In this document: positions 55,261-64,000 of the stretch, in pieces
How the letters are laid out: each line of letters begins with the position of its first letter
Numbering within the stretch: position 1 is the stretch's first letter
Assembly (NCBI RefSeq): GCF_031143425.1
Contig: NC_090441.1
Span: 224,374,928-224,438,927, forward strand
Length of the DNA: 64,000 nt
Direction of reading: 5' to 3'
Source: Pleurodeles waltl
Taxonomy: Eukaryota > Chordata > Amphibia > Caudata > Salamandridae
The notes under the pieces: generated by a model
Seen by the model: only the letters and a program-made list of their open reading frames with translations
What the model was told of the DNA's origin: nothing
The model's database searches: none
Made by a program: the position numbers and the translations under genes

Positions 55261-56150
55261 CTGTACTCAATGAAAAGGATACAATGTCAGCAATCCTTGA
55301 GCTAAAGGTTTAGAAATTGTATGTTTAACTTTCTAATACACTTTGAGAAGCATTCATGGTAATCCCCCCTTTCTTTCAGAAGTGCTATAAAATCTCGGCA
55401 GAAAGTGCAGTAAAAAGCTGCTGTGGATGCTGTTAGGCAGCTGCATCCTTAAGAAGTCTCATCAACAGCAGGTAGTTAATGCAGACACTGGAGTTGTCAA
55501 TATAAAAATAATAATAATAATAATAGGAAACTACACAGAGCGAGGTGTGGGAAACATGCTAGTGTGCCTTAAAGTAAAGGAGAGGTCCTCAGTTTAAACA
55601 GCTGTATCTCTGCTCTTCTTCGACACTTTGAGATTTTGTGCCTGATTTAGTGTTTGGAAGACAGGGTTCTGCATCATAAATGTTTAAACTCTTGAAGAAA
55701 AAACTATAAAAAGCTAACAGCCAGGAAAACATAAGACATTCAATAGAACATGTGAAATAAAACAAAAGGTGACACCTCCTAAGAACACTGATAGATTTTG
55801 GAAAGGTAAAGCTTCCCATTTCTGAGTAGATGTAAAGATCCTCATAGGAGCCCAAGAAAGTGTGAGTCATTTCAAGCAAATGTATACAATAGGTAGAGAC
55901 AAAAAGAAGCTTGATGATGCAACCAGATAAGTACGACAGGAGGGTTATTGTAATATTAACTAGACTATGGAGTGTCTAGAGATGGAGGAAGCCATCATGA
56001 ACCAGAAGCCAAATAATTCTCCAACCCTATAGTGTGTCCCAACATATAGAGCACAGTGCAAGGTACTGGTGTCTCTAAATTATTCAACCGAGCGTCCCAG
56101 AACCACCTTGAGGCAACTGACCAGTCCAACCCCTGACATGTCACTTGTGT
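55261..56150. other. Unassigned DNA including an (AAT)n run
   Basis: A short (AAT)n microsatellite lies at 55504-55526. Otherwise no recognisable feature was seen. Confidence 0.5.
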
Positions 56151-56154
56151 AAGA

Positions 56155-56331
56155 TATGCAAATGTAGAAAAAGCCCAGGGTGCATTGCATTCATAGAGCT
56201 AAAGTCAGCCTTTGACCTCGTCAGCAGGCTCAATCTGCACCTTGCTCTAATTCCGATAGGGATCAGGAGGTTGTTATTAACCACAGTAAAGGACATGCCT
56301 CCTGCAATAACCACCCAGGTAAGTTGAGGTT
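56155..56331 (+). pseudogene. Non-LTR reverse transcriptase scrap
   Basis: About 57 codons containing GCIAFIELKSAFDLVSRLNL, then LALIPIGIRRLLLTTVKDM. The 'AFI-(D)-LKSAFD' motif and the following 'GIPxxLL' helix match motifs A and 2a of non-LTR reverse transcriptases. The first catalytic Asp is Glu here (FIELKSAFD), and nothing upstream or downstream continues the domain. Confidence 0.6.
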
Positions 56332-56463
56332 TGCTGGTAGAGTGTAGCATCAACTTCCCAGTGCACCATCAGGTGTGCACCAGACCTGAGACATACCACT
56401 CTCTCATTCAATCTATATTTAAATGATTCTGATGATTTTGGTCTATTAGTCAAAGTTCAACCT

Positions 56464-57844
56464 TGTAGGAGGCTGGCCTGGCTTATAGTGGGTACCTTGT
56501 GGTACTTATACCTTGTGCTAGGTCCAGTTATTCCTTATCAGTAGATTAGAGGTGTTTCTAGCAGATTAGGCTGATAGAGGTAGCTATAGCAGAGCAGCTT
56601 AGGCTGAACTAGGAGACATGCAAAGCTCCTACTATACCACTTATATAACTTAGAACTATATCATGAGAAAACACAATACTCAGAGTTACTAAAAATAAAG
56701 GTACTTTATTTTAGTGACAATATGCCAAAAGTATCTCAGAGGATATACTCCCTTAGGAGGTAAGTAATATACACAAAATGTACACACACAAACCAAATCA
56801 TGTAAGTAAACAGTTAGAAAAGTAGTGCAAACACTGTAGAACACAATACAATGCAATGGGGAAAAATAGGCCTGGGGCAACACGAACCATATACTCCAAA
56901 AGTGGAATGCGAACCACAAATGTACTCCAGGCCTAATGTAGTGTGTAGAGGGTCGCTGGGAGTGTAAGAAAACACTAAGGGTGTCCATGATACCCCAACC
57001 CAAGACCCTGAAAAGTAGGAGTAAAGTTACCCTACTACCCCAGAAAGACAGTAAAGTCGAGATAGGGGATTCTGCAAGAAAAACAACTGACTGCAAAGCA
57101 CTGAAGACGGATTCCTGGACCCGAGGACCTCTAAAGGAAGGGGACCAAGCCCAAGAGTCACAAAAGTGTCAGCGGGGGCAGGAGCCCACTGAACCCTGAC
57201 TGAAGGTGCAAAAGGGCTGCCTCCGGGTGGAAGAAGCCAAAGATTCTGCAACAATGAAAGGTGCCAGGAACTTCTCCTTTGGTCATAAGGTGTCCCACGG
57301 CGTGCTGGAGGATGCAGAGTTGTTTCCATGCAGAAAGACTGCAAACAAGCCTTGCTAGCTGCAAGAGTCACAGTTGAGGATTTTGGGTGCTGCCAGGGCC
57401 CAGGAAGGACCAGGAGGTTGCCCCTTGGAGGAGGAGACAGAGGAGGCACCCATCAACACAGAGAGCCCATGCAGAAGCAGGCAGCACCCACAGAAGTGCC
57501 TGAACAGGCATTCAGAAGATCTGAGCACAATGGTCGACTCAGCACAACAAAGGAGGGTCCCACGAATTCGGAGTCCAACTGAGCGAGTTGGGCAATGCAG
57601 GAGGGAGTGCTGGGGATCTGGGCTAGGCTGTGCACGAAGGAAGTCTTGGAAGAGTGCACAGAAGCCCTAGCAGCTGCAGTTCATGCAGTACACAGGATTA
57701 CTGTCGGACATGGGGAGGCAAGGACTTACCTTCACCAAATTTGGACAGAAGGGCCACTGGACTGTCGGAGACACTTGGACCCATCTCCTGTGTTCCAGGT
57801 ACCACACTCGTCAGGACCGGTGATGCAGAAGTTTGGTGCCTGCG
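56464..57844 (-). repeat. Old LTR fragment E1 (first ~1.4 kb of an LTR)
   Basis: Begins TGTAGGAGGCTGGCCTGGC and stays colinear, with many substitutions and small indels, with LTR1 up to 'tttggtgcctgcg'. It carries the poly(A)-signal palindrome (about 56686-56712, decayed) and the GTAAGT-type site as 'cttaccttcacc' (about 57725). It ends where inverted LTR sequence begins. Confidence 0.85.
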
Positions 57845-57846
57845 CC

Positions 57847-60402
57847 AACCAGGGCCCCAGTGCTCATAAGTGTGCCCTCTATGTGTTACCTGTGTTATGA
57901 CTAACCGTCTCACTGAGGCTCTGCTATCCAGAACCTCAGTGGTTATGCTCTCTGATTTCTTTCCAAATTGTCACTAACAGGCTAGTGACCAATTTCACCA
58001 ATTTACATTGGCATACTGGAACACCCTTATGATTCCCTAGTATATGGTACTAAGGAACCCAGGGTATTGGGGTTCCAGGAGATCCCTATGGGCTGCAGCA
58101 TTTCTTGTGCCACCCATAGGGAGATCTGACAATTCTTACACAGGCCAGCCAGTGCAGCCTGAGTGAAATAACGTCCACGTTATTTCACAGCCATTTACCA
58201 CTGCACTTAAGTAACTTATAAGTCACCTATATGTCTAACCTTTACCTGGTAAAGGTTGGGTGCTAAGTTACTTAGGGGGTCATTCTGACCCCCGCCGGCG
58301 GCGGAAGCCGCCGGCCTGGATGGAACCGCCAGAATACCGCAGCGCGGTCAAAAGACCGCCGCGGGTATTCTGAGTTTCCCGCTGGGCGGGCAGGCGACCA
58401 CCAGAAGGCCATCCGCCCGCCCAGCGGGAAACCCCCTTCCATGAGGATGCCGGCTCCGAATGGAGTCGGCGGAGTGGAAGGGGTGCGACGGGTGCAGTTG
58501 CACCCGTCGCGATTTTCAGTGTCTGCCACGCAGACACTGAAAATCTATGTGGGGCCCTGTTAGGGGGCCCCTGCAGTGCCCATGCCAGTGGCATGGGCAC
58601 TGCAGGGGCCCCCAGGGGCCCCACGACACCCGTTCCCGCCATCCTGTTCCTGGCGGTAACAACCGCCAGGAACAGGATGGCGGGAAGGGGGTCGGAATCC
58701 CCATGGCGGCGCTGCAAGCAGCACCGCCATGGAGGATTCCCTTGGGCAGGGGTAAACCGGCGGGAAAACGCCGGTTGCCCTTTTCTGACCGCGGCTTTAC
58801 CGCCGCGGTCAGAATTGCCCATGTAGCACCGCCAGCCTGTTGGCGGTGCTACCCTCGGCCTCCACCCTGGCGGTCATAGACCGCCAGGGTCAGAATGAGG
58901 CCCTTAGTGTGTGGGCACCCTGGCACTAGCCAAGGTGCTCCCACATTGTTCAGGGCAAATTCCCCGGACTTTGTGAGTGCGGGGACACCATTACACGTGT
59001 GCACTATACATAGGTCACGACATATGAATAGCGTCACAATGGTAACTCCGAACATGGCCATGTAACATGTCTAAGATTCTAAGATCATGGAATTGTCACC
59101 CCAATGCCATTCTGGCATTGGGGAGACAATTCCATGATCCCCTGAGTCTCTAGCTCAGACCCGGGTACTGCCAAATTGCCTTTCCCGGGGTTTCACTGCA
59201 GCTGCTGCCAACCCCTCAGACAGGTTTCTGCCCTCCTGGGGTCCAGCCAGGCTTGGCTCAGGAAGGCAGAACAAAGGACTTCCTCAGAGAGAGGGTGTTA
59301 CACCCTCTCCCTTTGGAAAAAGGTGTTAGGGCTTGGGAGGAGTAGTCTCCCCCAGCCTCTGGAAATGCTTTGATGGGCACAGATGGTGCCCATCTCTGCA
59401 TAAGCCAGTCTGCACCGGTTCAGGGATCCCTCAACCCTGCTCTGGCACGAAACTGGACAAAGGAAAGGGGAGTTACCACTCCCCTGACCTGCACCTCCCC
59501 TGGGAGGTGCCCAGAGCTCCTCCAGTGCGCTCCAGACCTCTGCCATCTTGGAAACAGAGGTGCTGCTGGCACACTGGACTGCTCTGAGTGGCCAGTGCCA
59601 GCAGGTGACGTCAGAGACTCCTTCTGATAGGCTCCTTCAGGTGTTGCTAGCCTATCCTCTCTCCTAAACAGCCAAACCTCCTTTTCTGGCTATTTAGGGT
59701 CTCTGCTTTGGGGAATTCCTTAGATAACGAATGCAAGAGCTCATCAGAGTTCCTCTGCAACTCTCTCTTCACCTTCTGCCAAGGAATCGACTGCTGACCG
59801 CGCTGGAAGCCTGCAAAACTGCAACAAAGTAGCAAAGACGACTACTGCTACCTTTTACCGCTGATCCTGCCGCCTTCTCGACTGTTTTCCTAGTGGTGCA
59901 TGCTGTGGGGGTAGTCTGCCTCCTCTCTGCACTAGAAGCTCCGAAGAAATCTCCCGTGGGTCGACGGAATCTTCCCCCTGCAACCGCAGGCACCCAAGAA
60001 CTGCATCACCGGTCCTCTGGGTCTCCTCTCAGCACAACGAGTGAGGTCCCTTGAACTCAGCAACTCTGTCCAAGTGACTCCCACAGTCCAGTGACTCTTC
60101 AGTCCAGGTTTGGTGGAGGTAAGTCCTTGCCTCCCCACGCTACACTGCATTGCTGGGAATCGCGTTTTTTGCAGCTACTCCGGCTCCTGTGCACTCATCC
60201 AGGATTTCCTTTGTGCCCAGCCAAGCCTGGGTCCCCGGCACTCTACCCTGCAGTGCACGACCTCCTGAGTTGTCCTCCGGCGTTGTGGGACCCTCTTTTG
60301 TGACTTCGGGTGAGCTCCGGTTCACTCCACTTAGTAGTGCCTGTTCCAGCACTTCTGCGGGTGCTGCTTGCTTCTGAGTGGGCTCTTTGTCTTGCTGGAC
60401 GC
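57847..60402 (+). repeat. Inverted LTR fragment E2, opposite orientation
   Basis: Reverse complement of LTR positions about 2880 down to about 1000. It starts with 'cagggccccagtgctcataag', continues through the U3 palindromes and the GTAAGT site (plus strand 'ggaggtaagtccttgcc', 60114-60130), and stops at 60402 where LTR F begins. It is interrupted by the hairpin element at 58275-58903. The missing start of this LTR is presumably to the right of element F, outside the window. Confidence 0.85.
58275..58903. mobile_element. 629-bp multi-hairpin foldback element
   Basis: GGGGGTCATTCTGACCC at the left end is matched in inverse by GGGTCAGAATGAGGCCC at the right end. It is flanked by TTA (58272-58274, 58904-58906), and the empty site has one TTA in other LTR copies. 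A 3-bp TTA duplication is typical of PIF/Harbinger. The inside is GC-rich and consists of 13 consecutive stem-loops (58294-58890), several with perfect arms of 12-25 bp. No protein is encoded; the 180-codon frame is a by-product. A Harbinger-type MITE is the best reading. Confidence 0.85.
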
Positions 60403-63394
60403 TGTAGGAGGCTGGGCTGGCTTGTAGTGAGTACCAAGGGGTACTTACACCTTGCACCAGGCCCAGGTATCCCTTATTAGTGTATAGGGTGTCTAGCACC
60501 TTAGGCTGATAGATAATGGTAGCTTAGCAGAGCAGCTTAGGCTGAACTAGGAGACGAGTGAAGCTCCTACAGTACCACTAGTGTCACTTGCACAATATCA
60601 TAAGAAAACACAATACACAGATATACTAAAAATAAAGGTACTTTATTTTTATGACAATATGCCAAAGTATCTCAGAGTGTACCCTCAGTATGAGGATAGC
60701 AAATATACACAAGATATATGTACATAATACCAAAAATATGCAGTATAGTCTTAGAAAACAGTGCAAACAATGTATAGTTACAATAGGATGCAATGGGGAC
60801 ACATAGGGATAGGGGCAACACAAATCATACACTCCAAAAGTGGAATGCATACCACGAATGGACCCCAAACCTATGTGAACTTGTAGAGGGTCGCTGGAAC
60901 TGTTAGAAAATAGTGAGGGTTAGAAAAATAGCCCACCCCAAGACCCTGAAAAGTGAGGGCAAAGTGCACTAAAGTTCCCCAAAGAGCACAGAAGTCGTGA
61001 TAGGGGAATTCTGCAGGAAAGACACAAACCAGCAATGCAACAACAATGGATTTCCAAACGAGGGTACCTGTGGAACAAGGGGACCAAGTCCAAAAGTCAC
61101 AAGCAAGTCGGAGATGGGCAAATGCCCAAGAAATGCCAACGGCGGGTGCAAAGAAGCTGCTACTGGACAGTAGAAGCTTAGAATTCTGCAGGAATGACAA
61201 GGGCTAAAAACTTCCCCTTTAGAGGATGAATCTGCCACGCCGTGGAGAGTTGTGTAGAAGTGTTTTCCTGTGTAAACACAGCAAACAAGCCTTGCTAGCT
61301 GCAAATCGTGCAGCAAGGGTTTTTGCGTGCTGCTGTGGCCCAGGAGGGACCAGGATGTCGACAATTGCGTCTGGGGACAGAAGGGGCGTCGAGCAAGAAA
61401 TGGAGCCCTCTCAGAAGCAGGCAGCACATGCAGAAGTGCCAGAAAAGGCACTTTGAAGAAGAGTGAAACAGTGCTCACCCGAAGTTGCACAAAGGAGTCC
61501 CACGCCGCCGGAGGACAACTTAGAAAGTCGTGCAATGCAGGTTAGAGTGCCGTGGACCCAGGATTGGCTGTGCACAAAGAATTTCTACCGGAAGTGCACA
61601 GAGGCTGGAGTAACTGCAAAAGACGCAGTTCCCAGCAATGCAGTTTGGTGAGGAGAGGCAAGGACTTACCTCCACCAAACTTGGACTGAAGAGTCACTGG
61701 ACTGTGGGAGTCACTTGGACAGAGTTGCTGGAATCAAGGGACCTCGCTCGTCGTGCTGAGAGGAGACCCAGAGTACCGGTAATGCAGTTCTTTGGTGCCT
61801 GCGGTTGCAGGGGGAAGATTCCGTCGACCCACGGGAGATTTCTTCGGAGCTTCTAGTGCAGAGAGGAGGCAGACTACCCCCACAGCATGCACCACCAGGA
61901 AAACAGTCGAGAAGGCAGCAGGATCAGCGTTACAGACTTGCAATAGTCGTCTTTGCTACTTTGTTGCAGTTTTGCAGGCTTCCAGTGTGGTCAGCAGTCG
62001 ATTCCTTGGCAGAAGGTGAAGAGAGAGATGCAGAGGAACTCTGATGAGCTCTTGCATTCGTTATCTAAGGAATTCCCCAAAGCAGAGACCCTAAATAGCC
62101 AGAAAAGAGGGTTTGGCTACTTAGGAGAGAGTATAGGCTAGCAACACCTGAAGGGGCCTATCAGAAGGAGTCTCTGACGTCACCTGCTGGCACTGGCCAC
62201 TCAGAGCAGTCCAGTGTGCCAGCAGCACCTCTGTTTCCAAGATGACAGAGGTCTGGAGCACACTGGAGGAGCTCTGGACACCTCCCAGGGGAGGTGCAGG
62301 TCAGGGGAGTGGTCACTCCCCTTTCCTTTGTCCAGTTTCGCGCCAGAGCAGGGCTAAGGGGTCCCTGAACCGGTGTAGACTGGCTTATGCAGAATTGGGC
62401 ACATCTGTGCCCAAGAAAGCATTTCCAGAGGCTGGGGGAGGCTACTCCTCCCCTGCCTTCACACCATTTTCCAAAGGGAGAGGGTGTAACACCCTCTCTC
62501 AGAGGAAGTCCTTTGTTCTGCCATCCTGGGACAAGCCTGGCTTGACCCCAGGGGGGCAGAAACCTGTCTGAGGGGTTGGCAGCAGCAGCAGCTGCAGTGA
62601 AACCCCAGGAAAGGCAGTTTGGCAGTACCAGGGTCTGTGCTACAGACCACTGGGATCATGGAATTGTACCAATAATGCCAGGATGGCATAGAGGGGGCAA
62701 TTCCATGATCTTAGACATGTTACATGGCCATATTCGGAGTTACCATTGTGAAGCTACATATAGGTAGTGACCTATATGTAGTGCACGCGTGTAATGGTGT
62801 CCCCGCACTCACAAAGTTCAGGGAATTGGCCCTGAACAATGTGGGGGCACCTTGGCTAGTGCCAGGGTGCCCTCACACTAAGTAACTTTGCACCTAACCT
62901 TTACCAGGTAAAGGTTAGACATATAGGTGACTTATAAGTTACATAAGTGCAGTGTAAAATGGCTGTGAAATAACGTGGACGTTATTTCACTCAGGCTGCA
63001 GTGGCAGGCCTGTGTAAGAATTGTCAGAGCTCCCTATGGGTGGCAAAAGAAATGCTGCAGCCCATAGGGATCTCCTGGAACCCCAATACCCTGGGTACCT
63101 CAGTACCATATACAAGGGAATTATAAGGGTGTTCCAGTAAGCCAATATAAATTGGTAAATTGGTCACTAGCCTGTTAGTGACAATTTGGAAAGAAATGAG
63201 AGAGCATAACCACTGAGGTTCTGATTAGCAGAGCCTCAGTGAGACAGTTAGTCACTACACAGGTAACACATTCAGGCACACTTATGAGCACTGGGGCCCT
63301 GGAGAACAGGGTCCCAGTGACACATACAACTAAAACAACATATATACAGTGAAAAATGGGGGTAACATGCCAGGCAAGATGGTACTTTCCTACA
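60403..63394 (-). repeat. LTR F (3' LTR of element F), 2992 bp
   Basis: TGTAGGAGGCTGGGCTGGC to TTTCCTACA, intact, single-module U3 end. It is followed by a polypurine tract and pol, so it is a 3' LTR on the minus strand. It interrupts E2; its target duplication cannot be tested because the other end is outside the window (left flank GACGC). Confidence 0.95.
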
Positions 63395-63414
63395 CAACCC
63401 CCCCCCAAACGAAG
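63395..63414 (-). promoter_or_regulatory. Polypurine tract of element F
   Basis: CA, then a nine-C run and AAACGAAGG, in the same place as in A, B and D. Confidence 0.85.
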
Positions 63415-63424
63415 GACAATAAGA

Positions 63425-64000
63425 CTAGCCATGACCTGATGAGTCTTCATTGTCTAAGTGGAAATATCTGGAGAGTCCATCTGCATTGGAGTGGCTACTC
63501 CCAGGTCTATGTTCAACTGTATAGTCCATTCCCTGTAGGGATATGGACCACCTCAACAATTTAGGATTTTCACCTTTCATTTGTTTTAGCCAAAGTAGAG
63601 GTTTGTGGTCTGTCTGAACAATGAAGTGAGTGCCAAACAGGTATGGCCTCAACTTCTTCAGAGCCCAGACCACAGCAAAGGCCTCCCTCTCTATGGCAGA
63701 CCAACGCTTTTCTCTAGGGGTCAACCTCCTACTAATAAAAGCAACAGGTTGATCCTGGCCCTCAGAATTAAGTTGTGATAGGACTGCCCCTACTCCTAAT
63801 TCAGATGCATCAGTTTGGACATAGAATTTTTTAGAGTAACAAGGGCTTTTCAGGACAGGTGCAGAGCACATGGCCTGCTTCAGCTCCTCAAAAGCTTTCT
63901 GACAGTTTGCTGTCCATAATACCTTTTTAGGCATCTTCTTGGAAGTGAGGTCATTAAGAGGGGCTGCAATAGAGCTATAGTTCTTAATGAACCTCCTGTA
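63425..64000 (-). CDS. pol: Element F pol, RNase H end (partial at window edge)
   Basis: TAG at 63425-63427. The frame is open to the window edge and encodes, from the edge, YRRFIKNYSSIAAPLNDLTS (RT connection), then RNase H with TDASELGVG, AIEREAFAVVWAL, TDHKPL and NADGLSR, ending like B (SRYFHLDNEDSSGHG). No lesion is seen in this part. Whether F keeps integrase, gag and its 5' LTR lies outside the window. Confidence 0.9.
   Translation of the reverse strand, partial: YRRFIKNYSSIAAPLNDLTSKKMPKKVLWTANCQKAFEELKQAMCSAPVLKSPCYSKKFYVQTDASELGVGAVLSQLNSEGQDQPVAFISRRLTPREKRWSAIEREAFAVVWALKKLRPYLFGTHFIVQTDHKPLLWLKQMKGENPKLLRWSISLQGMDYTVEHRPGSSHSNADGLSRYFHLDNEDSSGHG

Noticed and set aside
58280..58822. 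180-codon frame in the GC-rich hairpin element
   Set aside because: Stop codons are rare in GC-rich palindromes; the peptide is low-complexity and differs from Harbinger proteins.

Overview
The window looks like repeat-dense intergenic DNA from a very large vertebrate genome. The best inference is a salamander, and a newt of the Pleurodeles type is favoured. Reasons: nested Ty3/gypsy-class LTR retrotransposons of about 11 kb with LTRs of about 3 kb, a piggyBac remnant, a Harbinger-type Myb domain and a Harbinger-like foldback element, decayed L1-like LINEs, and no recognisable host gene, rRNA, tRNA or CRISPR. The species assignment comes from general knowledge of salamander repeat content and was not tested.

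Layout. 1-3295: an L1-like ORF1 scrap, a Myb/SANT-like domain of Harbinger type, simple repeats and unassigned DNA. 3296-5526: the 5' part of a piggyBac-like transposon (TTAA, hairpin end, tandem subrepeats, frameshifted transposase N-terminus), cut at 5526/5527 by an LTR. 5527-43286: an array LTR1 - internal A - LTR2 - internal D - LTR3 of one retrotransposon family, all coding on the minus strand. Element B (9724-30267) sits in the pol of A with target duplication GGTTT. Element C (19447-28696) sits in the 5' LTR of B with target duplication ACCCA. 43287-46636: an older relative (LTR with 180-bp tandem repeats, then decayed RT-RNase H), cut by a 1.75-kb AT-rich satellite (46637-48395). 48396-56463: mostly unassigned DNA with LINE scraps, a cruciform-forming unit and a C-rich minisatellite. 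56464-60402: an old direct LTR piece abutting an inverted LTR piece that carries a 629-bp element made almost wholly of hairpins. 60403-64000: another LTR and the start of its element F, running off the window.

The main family is unusual. Its polyprotein order is Gag - protease - integrase - reverse transcriptase - RNase H, with integrase upstream of RT. This is the Gmr1-like arrangement, not the usual Ty3/gypsy order. Its Gag carries a capsid segment resembling the SCAN domain, and a zinc knuckle with CX2CX4HX6C spacing. A, B and D are each disabled by different lesions: a gag deletion and nested insertion in A; lost start, frameshift and stop in B; three frameshifts and a stop in D. The most recently inserted element, C, has an uninterrupted 885-codon Gag-protease frame, no integrase or RT, a C-terminal extension built on an 11-residue Cys repeat, and a tail homologous to the end of RNase H. 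C shares LTR ends, leader, primer site and polypurine tract with the pol-bearing elements. The most interesting hypothesis here is therefore a Gag-only, non-autonomous Gmr1-like element that borrows polymerase and integrase in trans.

The LTRs carry conserved structures: clustered perfect palindromes in U3, a bidirectional poly(A)-signal palindrome, and a perfect-looking splice donor. The last U3 hairpin module occurs once, twice or three times in different LTR versions. All divergence statements are by eye.
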